Origin: Ghiorsea sp.
GTDB lineage: Bacteria; Pseudomonadota; Zetaproteobacteria; Mariprofundales; Mariprofundaceae
NCBI GenBank assembly: GCA_030949605.1
Contig: JAUZSH010000033.1
Location: forward strand, 62,001-126,000
Direction: 5' to 3'
Length of the DNA: 64,000 nt
Below are positions 49,787-59,593 of this stretch, in pieces. The notes under the pieces are model-generated. The model made no database searches. It worked only from the letters and a program-made list of their open reading frames with translations, and had not been told where the DNA came from. Position 1 is the stretch's first letter, and every line of letters starts with the position of its first letter. Position numbers and translations under genes: made by a program.

Positions 49787-51763
49787 ATGCAATTTAAATT
49801 AGTTGGCAACTTTATACCCCAAGGTGACCAGCCTCATGCCATTGAGGCCTTGCTGCAAGGTTTAGAAAACAACGAACCTCATCAAGTGCTGCTCGGTGTC
49901 ACTGGTTCGGGGAAGACCTACACCATGGCGTGTGTGATTGAACGCAGCCAAAAACCAACCTTGATTATGGCGCCCAACAAAACACTTGCCGCCCAGCTTT
50001 ACGGCGAGTTTAAGCAATTTTTCCCTGAAAATGCGGTGGAATATTTTGTCTCTTATTATGACTATTACCAGCCTGAAGCCTATGTGCCTGCATCCGACAC
50101 ATTCATCGAAAAAGATTCATCCATCAATGAACATATCGACAGAATGCGTCATGCCGCCACCCGTGCTTTATTGGAACGCGAGGATGTGATTATCATTGCA
50201 TCCGTGTCTTGCATTTATGGTTTAGGTAGCCCCGAAGCCTATGCAAACATGCTGCAATATTTTGAGGTTGGTCGCGAACAAGACCAGCGCACAGCTGTCA
50301 ACAAACTGGTTGAGCTGCAATACACACGCAATGATATGGACTTTCATCGCGGCACATTTCGTCTGCGTGGTGATGTCTTAGAAATCTACCCCGCTGATGC
50401 CGAAGACTGGGCGATTCGCGTGGAGTTTTTTGGTGATGATATTGATGCGATTTCCAAGTTTAGCCCGCTCACAGGGCAACGCATTGAAACACTACACAAG
50501 TACACCGTGTTTCCCAAAACACACTTTGCCACACCACGCTCAACCCTACTTAACGCCATGGATAACATTAAGATAGAACTATCCGAACGTTTACCAGAGC
50601 TTTATGAACAAAACAAGCTGGTGGAGGCTCAACGCTTAGAGCAACGCACCATCTTTGACCTTGAAATGATTCAAGAGATTGGGCACTGCTCAGGTATGGA
50701 AAATTATTCTCGCCATCTATCGGGGCGTGCCACAGGCGAAGCTCCACCCACACTTTTGGATTATTTGCCCAACAATGCCATTGTCATGTTGGATGAATCG
50801 CATGTCACCGTACCCCAAATTGGTGGTATGTTTAAAGGTGATAGAGCGCGTAAACAAACACTTGTTGATTTTGGTTTTCGTTTACCTTCTGCTTTGGATA
50901 ATCGACCGCTTCAGTTCCCTGAGTTTGAGGCTATTGCACCACAAATCATTCATGTTTCAGCAACACCAGGCCATTATGAATTGGGAAAAACAGGCGGGGC
51001 ATTTGTCGAACAAGTCATTCGCCCAACAGGGTTAATCGACCCTGAAATTGAAGTGCGACCTGCCACCAATCAAGTCGAAGATTTTATTGATGTTGCGCGT
51101 GAAGTCATCGCCAAAGGTGACCGTGTACTTGCGACATGTTTGACCAAACGTATGGCAGAAGATTTAACTGAATATTTAAACGATAAGGACCTAAAAGTAC
51201 GCTATTTACACTCGGATATTAATACCATTGAACGCATGGAAATATTGCGCGATTTACGTTTGGGTGTGTTTGATGCTTTGGTTGGTATCAACTTATTGAG
51301 GGAAGGTTTGGATTTGCCCGAAGTCAGCCTAGTTTGCATCTTTGATGCCGACAAAGAAGGCTTTTTACGCTCCGTGCGTTCTTTGGTGCAAACCATTGGG
51401 AGGGCAGCGCGCAATGCAGAAGGCAGAGTCATTCTTTATGCTGATAAAATAACGGATTCCATGAAAAAAGCCATGGATGAAACAGCCCGCCGACGTGAAA
51501 AACAATTGGCATACAACAAACAACACGGCATCACACCACTCACTATCAAAAAAGAAATTCAGGATATTTTGGGTTCAGTTTACAATCTTGATTATGGGCA
51601 TATTCCTGAAATCGCAGAACCTGAGGTGCTTAATGAATATGAACGTAAAGTACGCATCAACGAACTCGAACGTTTGATGACTGAAGCTGCAGCTGATTTA
51701 AGATTTGAAGATGCTGCAAAACATCGTGATGACATTGAACAATTAACAGCAAAGAATTTTTGA
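49787..51763 (+). CDS. uvrB: Excinuclease ABC subunit B
   Basis: 658 residues. Walker [13 protein letters not shown], the beta-hairpin stretch [12 protein letters not shown] that clamps DNA, helicase motif [13 protein letters not shown], motif [16 protein letters not shown], and the C-terminal UVR coiled coil that binds UvrC (about last 35 residues). Damage-verifying subunit of nucleotide-excision repair. The TGA stop is the first three bases of a dispersed repeat; the end AKNF is close to the usual end. Divergent from the DUF481 gene. No LexA-type box was seen upstream. Confidence 0.97.
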   Translation: MQFKLVGNFIPQGDQPHAIEALLQGLENNEPHQVLLGVTGSGKTYTMACVIERSQKPTLIMAPNKTLAAQLYGEFKQFFPENAVEYFVSYYDYYQPEAYVPASDTFIEKDSSINEHIDRMRHAATRALLEREDVIIIASVSCIYGLGSPEAYANMLQYFEVGREQDQRTAVNKLVELQYTRNDMDFHRGTFRLRGDVLEIYPADAEDWAIRVEFFGDDIDAISKFSPLTGQRIETLHKYTVFPKTHFATPRSTLLNAMDNIKIELSERLPELYEQNKLVEAQRLEQRTIFDLEMIQEIGHCSGMENYSRHLSGRATGEAPPTLLDYLPNNAIVMLDESHVTVPQIGGMFKGDRARKQTLVDFGFRLPSALDNRPLQFPEFEAIAPQIIHVSATPGHYELGKTGGAFVEQVIRPTGLIDPEIEVRPATNQVEDFIDVAREVIAKGDRVLATCLTKRMAEDLTEYLNDKDLKVRYLHSDINTIERMEILRDLRLGVFDALVGINLLREGLDLPEVSLVCIFDADKEGFLRSVRSLVQTIGRAARNAEGRVILYADKITDSMKKAMDETARRREKQLAYNKQHGITPLTIKKEIQDILGSVYNLDYGHIPEIAEPEVLNEYERKVRINELERLMTEAAADLRFEDAAKHRDDIEQLTAKNF

Positions 51764-51852
51764 CATCCTCCCCGACCAGATACCCGCAAGGGGCAGGCTT
51801 CTTGGCTACGCCAATTCATCACAGGGCGGGGTTTTACGGTGAGGTGGATAAA
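51761..51852. repeat. ~90-bp IS200/IS605-end-like element, copy 1
   Basis: Starts TGACATCCTCCCCGACC and ends GGTGAGGTGGATAA. It is nearly identical (one internal mismatch noticed) to the reverse complement of 59304-59394. The GAGGATGTCA terminus and hairpin-capable GC-rich body recall the right end of IS200/IS605 elements downstream of tnpB (where the omega-RNA scaffold lies), but no tnpA or tnpB is present. The first bases form the uvrB stop; the TAA at 51834-51836 is the stop of the convergent gene. Confidence 0.6.
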
Positions 51853-52766
51853 TGATGTTTTTTCTTAAACTCTTCCAATGATGGCATCGCATAACGTGTT
51901 AGAAATTCGACTTTGCTTGCTGTTAACACTGAATCCTGTGTTTGCATGAGTTTTCGATAGACTGTGGCATACAGCGCATAAGCAAATTCAACATGTCGGT
52001 CTGCCCATGCAAGCACTGAACTATTGCGAATAGCAAGCACGCGAACTGCACCCACTGCAGTCACCGTAGCCATATGCGGCAGGCTGGTGACCACTGTTAT
52101 TTCACCAGCTTCATCACCTGACGAAAGCGTTGTTAATGTTAGGTGCTCACCTTTTTTTCTCGGATCATGGATACTCACCTCCAACTCTCCATCCAAAATG
52201 ATGAACATATGTTTATCATCAGCTTCACCTTCAAGCATTAAAACTTCCCCAGCATCCAAACTGAAAAACTTTGCATTATATAAAATAACTTCGCGTACAG
52301 GCATGGGCAATGTAGAAAAAATAGGATTCACGACTAAAGCATTCGCAGCACTTCGCTTCTCTACCAATTGTTGGGTTGCGCGCAAAAAATGCTCATTACT
52401 CTTTAAAAATTCCTGCACTTTTGAACAAGGAATAGCATACAAAACACAGTCATCCACAACATGAACTATTGCGCTTGATTTGCTCTGATACAAAATAGAA
52501 GCTTCTCCAAAAATTTCACCTGGACCTATTGTTGCAACTTCATAAGTGCTGCCTGCATGTTGCTTAATCACGCGCAACAAACCTGATCTGACAAGATAAA
52601 GGTACGCCCCCTCTTGCCCTTCAACAACCACCTGTCCTTTGGCTGAAAAAAATTTGATTTCAGCCACTTCAAACATAGCTTGCCACTCTTCAGAATAAAG
52701 CACCGCCAAGTCAGGGAACTTACTCCCTTGGAAATCATCACTGCGTATGATTAAATCTTTATTCAT
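51834..52766 (-). CDS. Protein with two cyclic-nucleotide-binding domains
   Basis: 310 residues. First cNMP-type beta-roll at about residues 25-140 (GAYLYLVRSGLLRVI, GPGEIFGEASILYQSKSSA); second at about 155-275 (HMFIILDGELEVSI, SSGDEAGEITVVTSLPHMATV). No helix-turn-helix, kinase, channel or GGDEF domain follows, only a ~30-residue tail, so it is probably a stand-alone sensor or regulatory subunit. The last residues (LSTSP) and the stop are encoded inside the repeat at 51761-51852, so the original C-terminus may have been altered. It converges on uvrB. Confidence 0.8.
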   Translation of the reverse strand: MNKDLIIRSDDFQGSKFPDLAVLYSEEWQAMFEVAEIKFFSAKGQVVVEGQEGAYLYLVRSGLLRVIKQHAGSTYEVATIGPGEIFGEASILYQSKSSAIVHVVDDCVLYAIPCSKVQEFLKSNEHFLRATQQLVEKRSAANALVVNPIFSTLPMPVREVILYNAKFFSLDAGEVLMLEGEADDKHMFIILDGELEVSIHDPRKKGEHLTLTTLSSGDEAGEITVVTSLPHMATVTAVGAVRVLAIRNSSVLAWADRHVEFAYALYATVYRKLMQTQDSVLTASKVEFLTRYAMPSLEEFKKKHHLSTSP

Positions 52767-52858
52767 AAATCCAACTATCCAAATATATACGGTATCAACA
52801 AGGTATAGTTCTCATTGGTGTGATACATCACAAACAAGAAAAGTTAAATTTTGCACAA

Positions 52859-52981
52859 TGAGCCACTTGCAAAACTATGGGTGGATGAGTGGCATAGTGG
52901 TTCCATGCACCGAAATTCCAGCCTAAAAATGCGCCAGAGTGGCGAAGTCAATCGCCGCTCATGAGTTTTGCAAGTGGCTCA
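52859..52981. repeat. 123-bp inverted-repeat element
   Basis: Eighteen-base perfect inverted ends TGAGCCACTTGCAAAACT (52859-52876) and, inverted, 52964-52981, around a non-coding interior with GCGCCAGAGTGGCG. MITE- or REP-like; no copy elsewhere in the window was noticed. It occupies most of the space between the cNMP gene and apbE. Confidence 0.6.
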
Positions 52982-53046
52982 ATACATGTCTTATTTTTTA
53001 TTGCATGCCGCCTTTCAACTGAAAATCAAGGCTTTTCAAAGGTTTC

Positions 53047-53991
53047 TCATGATTCCATAATCCATAATGCTTGAATGTGACTTGTATTTTGAACAGCGGT
53101 CAGTCCTTCGCCACCACCCAATACAAACAAACCTGTGCTCCACGCATCCGCCAGCATTGCACTTGAAGCAATCACTGTAACACTCTGGCTCTTAGCGGAT
53201 GGCATACCCGTTTTGGGGTCTAGAATATGATGGTAACGCTTGCCCTCAAACATATAAAATCGCTCGTAATCTCCCGATGTTACGATACTTGTATCTTGCG
53301 TAACTTCAAGCCAACCCAAAGGCTGCTCATGACGCGGGTGACGAATCGCAATACGCCATGCCTGACCACCGTGATCACCTAAAATACGCATATCACCACC
53401 CGCATTGATAATGGCGTGTTGAATACCCCATTGTTTGAAAATTTGAATGCCTTGATCTATCGCATAACCCTTAGCAATTGCACCAAAATCAAGGGTAAGC
53501 CCTTCAACTTTCTTTAACCAGCCTTGTTCAGAGTGTTCAATATTCACTATACCGCTTTGTGCAAGTGCCATCTGTATGGCTTTTTGCGTTGGTGGTACTT
53601 TGGGAGATGCTTCTCCTGAAAAAGCCCACAACTGATTCAGTTGCCCCAGCGTTGGGTCAAAAGCACCATTCACTTCTTTTGAAATGTCGATAGCTTTCAG
53701 TAAAAGTATGCTTACTTCTTCATCCAATTGAACCCATGTGTTCAACGGTGCCTGATTAAACTGTTGAACACTGTTTTCAACGTCGCCCAATGTTGTAAAA
53801 GTATCTTGTACCCGCTGTATCTCCTTGGCTGCCAAAGTGATTGCCTCTAAAGCACGGGCTTCATCATCTGTAAAAATGGTAAACTCAACCAATGTACCCA
53901 ATAAGAAATAGGATGCTTTCACATCTTTCGGCTGCGTTTGGCAAGATAACAATCCCAAAGCCAACAAGCAAAAGATGAAACGACGAAACAT
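53047..53991 (-). CDS. apbE: FAD:protein FMN transferase ApbE
   Basis: 314 residues with a lipoprotein signal (FCLLALGLLSC lipobox). Family motifs: YFLLGTLVEFTIF, DPTLGQLNQLW, LDFGAIAKGYAID, NAGGDMRILG and YHHILDPKTGMP. It transfers FMN from FAD to a threonine of target flavoproteins in the periplasm; the likely targets here are RnfG and RnfD encoded about 8 kb away. The start overlaps the accA stop (TAATG), so it is co-expressed with accA and dnaE. Confidence 0.95.
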   Translation of the reverse strand: MFRRFIFCLLALGLLSCQTQPKDVKASYFLLGTLVEFTIFTDDEARALEAITLAAKEIQRVQDTFTTLGDVENSVQQFNQAPLNTWVQLDEEVSILLLKAIDISKEVNGAFDPTLGQLNQLWAFSGEASPKVPPTQKAIQMALAQSGIVNIEHSEQGWLKKVEGLTLDFGAIAKGYAIDQGIQIFKQWGIQHAIINAGGDMRILGDHGGQAWRIAIRHPRHEQPLGWLEVTQDTSIVTSGDYERFYMFEGKRYHHILDPKTGMPSAKSQSVTVIASSAMLADAWSTGLFVLGGGEGLTAVQNTSHIQALWIMES

Positions 53992-54947
53992 TAAGAGGTC
54001 TTAAACTCACCCAAGTCACGCAAACGTTTTTCACGCTGCTGAAGCAATTCTTCTTGCGGAATCTTCAATAGCCCTTCAAGGCTTTGATACAAAGCATCAG
54101 CCATAAGGTCTGCAGCTTTTTCAAGGTTTCGATGTGCGCCTTCTTTGGGTTCATCAATGATAGCATCAATCAGCCCAAAATTTTTCATGTCCGCAGCCGT
54201 GGGTTTCAAAGCTTCTGCAGCTTGTGGGGCAAATTTACGGTCATGCCAGAGAATAGCAGCGCAACCTTCAGGAGAAATCACGGCATATGTTGCAAATTTT
54301 TGCATATAAAGCCTATCGCCTACACCAATTGCCAATGCCCCACCCGAACCACCTTCACCAATCACGGTGGCAATCACAGGTACTTTAAGCACGGCCAACT
54401 CTTGCAAGTTTCGCGCAATCGCTTCACTTTGCCCACGTTCTTCGGCATCAATGCCAGGCCATGCACCTGCGGTGTCAATAAATGTTAATACAGGCATTTC
54501 AAAACGTTCTGCAAGTTTAAACAAGCGTAACGCTTTACGGTAACCTTCTGGTTTTGCCATACCAAAGTTACGCTTAATTTTTTCAGGTGTTGTTCTTCCT
54601 TTTTGATGACCTACAATCACAACCGAATGATCGCGAAACTTCGCCACACCACCCACAATCGCAGCATCATCAGCAAAAGATCTATCACCATGCAATTCTT
54701 GGAAATCATCAAAAATCAAAGGAATATAATCAAGAAGGTTCGGGCGGTCAGGGTGTCTAGCAAGTTGGGCCACTTCACTGCGACTGGCATTGTCATACGT
54801 CCGCTTCACCAACGCATCACGTTTGGCATTCAGGCGTTCAACTTCCTCGGCTATATTCACCTTTGCATCATCACCCATCAGCGATAGCTCCTCAATTTTA
54901 GCTGTCATTTCCGCAATTGGACGCTCAAACTCCAAATATATTGTCAT
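53991..54947 (-). CDS. accA: Acetyl-CoA carboxylase carboxyltransferase alpha subunit
   Basis: 318 residues, standard length. Hallmarks: RHPDRPNLLDYI, DDFQELHGDRSFADD, GHQKGRTTPEKIKRNFGM, FIDTAGAWPGIDAEERGQ, GEGGSGGALAIG. It forms malonyl-CoA with AccD, for fatty acid synthesis. Four bases after dnaE, the frequent dnaE-accA arrangement of proteobacteria. Confidence 0.97.
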   Translation of the reverse strand: MTIYLEFERPIAEMTAKIEELSLMGDDAKVNIAEEVERLNAKRDALVKRTYDNASRSEVAQLARHPDRPNLLDYIPLIFDDFQELHGDRSFADDAAIVGGVAKFRDHSVVIVGHQKGRTTPEKIKRNFGMAKPEGYRKALRLFKLAERFEMPVLTFIDTAGAWPGIDAEERGQSEAIARNLQELAVLKVPVIATVIGEGGSGGALAIGVGDRLYMQKFATYAVISPEGCAAILWHDRKFAPQAAEALKPTAADMKNFGLIDAIIDEPKEGAHRNLEKAADLMADALYQSLEGLLKIPQEELLQQREKRLRDLGEFKTS

Positions 54948-54950
54948 GTG

Positions 54951-57900
54951 TTACCCCTGCCCTGATTGGTACACCTTGCGCTTTTCAGCAAACTTTATCT
55001 GCCACGGCTTACATTCAAGTACCATAGCTTTCTTATCAAGGTGTTTTGCCAACCACTTCTGGCTTGCTTCGTGCCATAAAAGGTTGGTATTCAACGTTTC
55101 TAATTCGGCAATACTGCCATCTGCAAGCCTAAGCGCAAAGCTTAAAGGTAGTGAAACTGTGTTTTCACCTCCTTTCAACGCATCAACAGACCCTTCACTG
55201 TACGTTATCACTTCAGAGCTTTGGCAAAATTTCAATAACCCTAAAACCTTTTCTTCATTCCACAATGTATGGCTACTTGTAATACTTATTTTATGAAGTA
55301 ATTGCGGCAAAACATCAGCAAGAAAAACTACTTTTTCTGCAATCAACACAGGCTTTTCTTTGCTCGCATCAACACGTGCGGCCAATAACAACGGCTTATC
55401 TTCTTGTAAAATGTCAGAGCATGACTCATATACTTTTTGAAAAACAATCAACTCTGCCGAAGCATACAAATCATCAATTTGTACAAATGCCATATTGACA
55501 CCTTTTTTGGTGCGGTACTCCCGAAAAGAAGAAACAAAGACAGGTAAAATAACCGTTACATCATGATCCAACGTATCAAGTAAACTTAAGTTGCTATCAC
55601 CCAAATGGCTGATATTTTCCAATGCCTCTTGCAATGGATGCCCTGTTAAGAAAAAGCCAAAGACTTCTTTTTCAGCGTGTAAACATTCTCTCGTTGTCCA
55701 TTGCGCCACAACTGGGAATAAATCAGGTTCATTTTCGCGAACGGATTCCACAGAAAATAATGTTACCTGCCTATCACTTTGCTGCTTTCGGCGCTGGTTG
55801 GCAGTATTCAATGCGGCATCCAGACCCGATAAACCCGATGCAATATGTGGCACCAACCCAGACATCGCTCCTGCTTTAATCAATGCTTCCCCTATGCGTT
55901 TGTTAAAGCAACCCCTAGGAATACGCATGATTAAATCTTCAAAGCTAGCAAAGTTTCCCCTCTCCTTACGCTCAGCAACAATCGCACGAATCGCAGCTTC
56001 TCCCACACCCTTGATTGCACCCAAACCAAAACGAATACCTGTATCATTGTCGGGGGTAAACTCCCAATCTGAATCATTGATGTGTGGTGGTAAAATGGTC
56101 AAATTCATATGCTCGCAATCAGCCACCAGACCTGCGACTTTCTCATCCGAACCCATATCACAAGATAACGTTGCCGCCATAAATGCTTGGGGATAATGCG
56201 CCTTGAGGTATGCCGTTTGATAACAAATCAAACCATAAGCAGCGGAATGTGATTTATTAAATCCATACCCTGCAAATTTTTCCATCAAATCAAAAATTTG
56301 TTCGGCTTTGGCAGGGTTATGTCCATTCTTTTCAGCACCAGCCATAAAAATTTCACGTTGCTGCTGCATCTCTTCAGGTTTTTTCTTACCCATAGCACGA
56401 CGCAACATATCAGCTTGCCCAAGTGTGTAACCTGCAAGCACTTGAGCAATTTTCATCACTTGCTCTTGGTATAAAATCACGCCATTGGTTTCTTTGAGAA
56501 TGGGCTCCATTTCAGGTAGGGTATACTGAATTTCTTGGCGACCATGTTTGCATTCCACATAGGTGTCCACCATACCCGACTCCAAAGGACCTGGTCTATA
56601 AAGCGCAACAAGAGCAATCACATCTTCAAAGCAATCAGGCTTAAGCTTAACCAAAAGCTCACGCATACCTTGGGATTCAATTTGGAAAACCGCCGCAGTC
56701 TGTCCACTTTGCATCAATTCAAAGCTTGCACGGTCATCCATGGGGATGGTATTGATATCAAAATCAGAGTGGCTCGTTTCACGCACCAAACGCACAGCAA
56801 GGTCAATCACAGTCAAGGTCTTCAAACCCAAGAAATCAAATTTAATCAGACCTGTTTTTTCAGCACTTCCCATATCCCACTGCACAACCTTGCTCAAGTG
56901 CGCGTCTTCTCCACCTTTAGGATCTCGGTTTAAGGGAGTTGTTTCAGATAACGCCAAACGCCCGATAATCACACCTGCTGCGTGTTTACCAATGTTTCGA
57001 TTCATGCCTTCAAGCTTGAGTGCCAAGTCAAACAAGGCTTGCACTTCATTATCTTCTTCACGCATGGCTTCAAGTTTGGGTTCTAACGCCAAGGCTTTGT
57101 CCAATGTGATACCCAAATCTGATGAAATCAACTTGGCAATGGTATTAATTTTACCCAAATCAATGCCAAGAACGCGCCCAACATCACGAATCACCGCTTT
57201 GGCCTTCATCGCACCATAAGTAATGATTTGTGCCACCTTATCTTCACCATACTTGTCGGTAACATATTCAATCACTTCTGCACGGCGGTCACGGCAAAAA
57301 TCAATATCAAAATCAGGCATGGAAACACGTTCAGGGTTCAAGAACCGCTCAAACAACAAGCCATACTTAATCGGGTCAAGGTCGGTAATTTCCAGCACAT
57401 AAGCCACCAACGAGCCCGCACCCGAACCACGCCCTGGTCCTACGGGAATAGCCTGCTCTTTACCCCAAATAATAAAGTCAGATACGATGAGAAAATAACC
57501 AGGGAAGCCCATCTGAATGATAATATCCAGTTCAAACTTTAACCGTGCATCGTACACACTTCTATCTGCATCAGGTGTGCCGTGTGTAATCACTGCCCAC
57601 CGTTTATCCAAACCTTGCTTGGATAATGTTTGAATGTATTCATTCAAATCAGAGCCATCTGGTGTTTTAAAATCAGGCATTTGCCAATTGTAAAACTCCA
57701 ACTCTACATTACACGATTGAGCGATAAGCATAGTGTTGGCTAAAGCTTCGGGTACATCCTCAAACAAACGGTTCATATCTTCTGATGCCTTGAGATGGCG
57801 CATGTCATTCAAACCATTCAAATCATCAACATCTAAAGTTGCATTATCACGCAGCGCAGTCATCACCTTAAATGCTTGCTTATCATCTTCAGATAAAAAG

Positions 57901-58556
57901 TGAACATTATTACTCGCTACCAAATGAATATCAGCTTCATGTGCCAACATAATCACATCTTGATTCAGTGTTTCTTGACCATGGTGGTGCAAGCGTTGCA
58001 ATTCCAGAAAAAAGCTATCCTCTTCAAATATAGCTTTGTATTCTTTTGCTAGGGTCATTGCTTTTTCTTTATCACCATGACGCAAAGCCCGCTCAACATC
58101 ACCGTTCCAGCCTGAAGATAAAGCAATCAATCCTTCACTGTATTCTTGAAGTAAATTTTTATCGATGCGTGGCTCATAATAATAGCCTTGCAAGGAAGCA
58201 ATCGACACCAACTTAATCAAGTTGTGCCAACCCACATTGTTGCGCGCAAGTAACACTATGGTTGGAAAATCAGGTCGGCGCGGCCCTTCGCTAACCTTTT
58301 CTTGAATGGTTGGGCAAAGGTTAAATTCACAACCCAAAATGGGTTTAATACCACGACTCATGGCTTGCGAATAAAATTCAATCGCACCAAATAGGTTTCC
58401 ATAATCAGTCAATGCAATCGCAGGTTGAGCGTATTCTTTCGCCAAATCCAGCATTTTTTTAACTTTCGCAGTGCTTCGCTGCATGGAGTAATCCGAATGT
58501 GTATGCAGGTGAACAAAAGAATGATCGTAAGTTTGGGAGGTTTCCTCAGATGACAT
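54951..58556 (-). CDS. dnaE: DNA polymerase III subunit alpha
   Basis: 1201 residues. N-terminal PHP domain FVHLHTHSDYSM; palm catalytic aspartates in MPDFDIDFCRDRR; GPGRGSGAGSLVAYVLEI; fingers and beta-binding region; helix-hairpin-helix near residue ~860 (GLGAIKGVGEAAI); OB-fold near residue ~1010. Replicative polymerase. Slightly longer than E. coli DnaE (1160). Start ATG 58556; the 58557-58672 gap holds no gene. Confidence 0.97.
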   Translation of the reverse strand: MSSEETSQTYDHSFVHLHTHSDYSMQRSTAKVKKMLDLAKEYAQPAIALTDYGNLFGAIEFYSQAMSRGIKPILGCEFNLCPTIQEKVSEGPRRPDFPTIVLLARNNVGWHNLIKLVSIASLQGYYYEPRIDKNLLQEYSEGLIALSSGWNGDVERALRHGDKEKAMTLAKEYKAIFEEDSFFLELQRLHHHGQETLNQDVIMLAHEADIHLVASNNVHFLSEDDKQAFKVMTALRDNATLDVDDLNGLNDMRHLKASEDMNRLFEDVPEALANTMLIAQSCNVELEFYNWQMPDFKTPDGSDLNEYIQTLSKQGLDKRWAVITHGTPDADRSVYDARLKFELDIIIQMGFPGYFLIVSDFIIWGKEQAIPVGPGRGSGAGSLVAYVLEITDLDPIKYGLLFERFLNPERVSMPDFDIDFCRDRRAEVIEYVTDKYGEDKVAQIITYGAMKAKAVIRDVGRVLGIDLGKINTIAKLISSDLGITLDKALALEPKLEAMREEDNEVQALFDLALKLEGMNRNIGKHAAGVIIGRLALSETTPLNRDPKGGEDAHLSKVVQWDMGSAEKTGLIKFDFLGLKTLTVIDLAVRLVRETSHSDFDINTIPMDDRASFELMQSGQTAAVFQIESQGMRELLVKLKPDCFEDVIALVALYRPGPLESGMVDTYVECKHGRQEIQYTLPEMEPILKETNGVILYQEQVMKIAQVLAGYTLGQADMLRRAMGKKKPEEMQQQREIFMAGAEKNGHNPAKAEQIFDLMEKFAGYGFNKSHSAAYGLICYQTAYLKAHYPQAFMAATLSCDMGSDEKVAGLVADCEHMNLTILPPHINDSDWEFTPDNDTGIRFGLGAIKGVGEAAIRAIVAERKERGNFASFEDLIMRIPRGCFNKRIGEALIKAGAMSGLVPHIASGLSGLDAALNTANQRRKQQSDRQVTLFSVESVRENEPDLFPVVAQWTTRECLHAEKEVFGFFLTGHPLQEALENISHLGDSNLSLLDTLDHDVTVILPVFVSSFREYRTKKGVNMAFVQIDDLYASAELIVFQKVYESCSDILQEDKPLLLAARVDASKEKPVLIAEKVVFLADVLPQLLHKISITSSHTLWNEEKVLGLLKFCQSSEVITYSEGSVDALKGGENTVSLPLSFALRLADGSIAELETLNTNLLWHEASQKWLAKHLDKKAMVLECKPWQIKFAEKRKVYQSGQG

Positions 58557-58672
58557 GGCGTAATCCTAGCCGAGTTTTTGAAATTCGTTAAGGTTTGTTT
58601 TACCCAAAGCCATCAGTATATGGCATCAATTTTCACAATATCGCATTCTGCTTAACGCAATATGATCATCGT

Positions 58673-59222
58673 TTAATCTTCCCAACGCCCGTAGTTAGGA
58701 ATACGAATGCCGCGCTCACCAAAGCTACCTTGCTCTGCCCCTGTATGGCAGGCCACACAATTGGAAAGTGACTTCACTTGTGGGTTACCTCGAATCAACT
58801 TTCTCGGAATGCCACGATGCTCTTTGGTAAACCAACGTAATTCGGTAATCGCCAACGGTACATCTTTTTCAGACAACTGGTTGGCTTGGCGTGCCATACG
58901 TTTATTGGCATGGGTAACCAAATAACTTTCAATTTCTTGCTTCACTTGCAAATCGAGTTCAGCATTTTCACCAAAATGTTCATCTAAGTTGTTCATCATG
59001 ATGGTCCAAGAACGGGCGGGTAAAAATCTTGCAGGATATGCAAAGTGACATGCCGAACATTCTTTCATAAATGCGACATTGACAGGTAAAGAGCGAACCG
59101 TATCTCGATCATGACTGCCACTGTCGTCGCTGCTTGAATCATCACTTCCCCATGCAATACTACTTAGCGAAAGACCTAAAAAAAAACACAATTCCTGTCA
59201 ACCATCCACATCCTTGTTTCAT
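58673..59222 (-). pseudogene. Dihaem cytochrome c, frameshifted in the signal peptide
   Basis: The mature part has two haem-binding motifs, CSACH (about 50 residues in) and CVACH (near the C-terminus), and resembles the DHC-type dihaem cytochrome c (SACHFAYPARFLPARSW). The natural ATG at 59222 has GAGG six bases upstream and would give the signal MKQGCGWLTGIVFFLGLSL, but a T9 run (59180-59188) is one base too long for that frame. With T8 the gene is intact. As written only a TTG at 59191 could start it, with a shortened signal. A periplasmic electron carrier if expressed. Confidence 0.72.
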
Positions 59223-59303
59223 TACAAACCTCATAACCTTATTTATTTTATGCTTAATGCAGCGGGAAATATAATCACTCAAACATGAAGTATATATTAA
59301 AAG

Positions 59304-59394
59304 TTATCCACCTCACCGTAAAACCCCGCCCTGTGATGAATTGGCGTAGCCAAGAAGCCTGCCCCTTGCGGGTATCAGGTCGGGGAGGATGTCA
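59304..59394. repeat. ~90-bp IS200/IS605-end-like element, copy 2
   Basis: Reverse complement of the 51761-51852 element with one clear difference inside. Reads ..CCACCTCACCGTAAAACCCC to CGGGGAGGATGTCA. Not linked to any transposase gene of that family in the window. Lies upstream of the cytochrome gene in 59223-59593, which holds no gene. Confidence 0.6.
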
Positions 59395-59593
59395 AATGAT
59401 GCACCCGACATTCCGCACCCCTAAATCAATATTACTTTATTTAATTTATCTATATTTTTCAACAGGTTAGAAAAATGAGGCTGTTTCGCTAAACTGTCCC
59501 ACCTCTCATGAAAGGTATATTTGAGGGTAAATGACTAAAATTATGAATAATCCTCTTGTGATGAGGGCTAAAGTCACAAACAATGTATTACCA

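Noticed and set aside
59285-59470. Open frame across the ~90-bp element upstream of the cytochrome
   Set aside because: The translated part is the repeat itself; the same repeat occurs inverted at 51761 and is not coding there.
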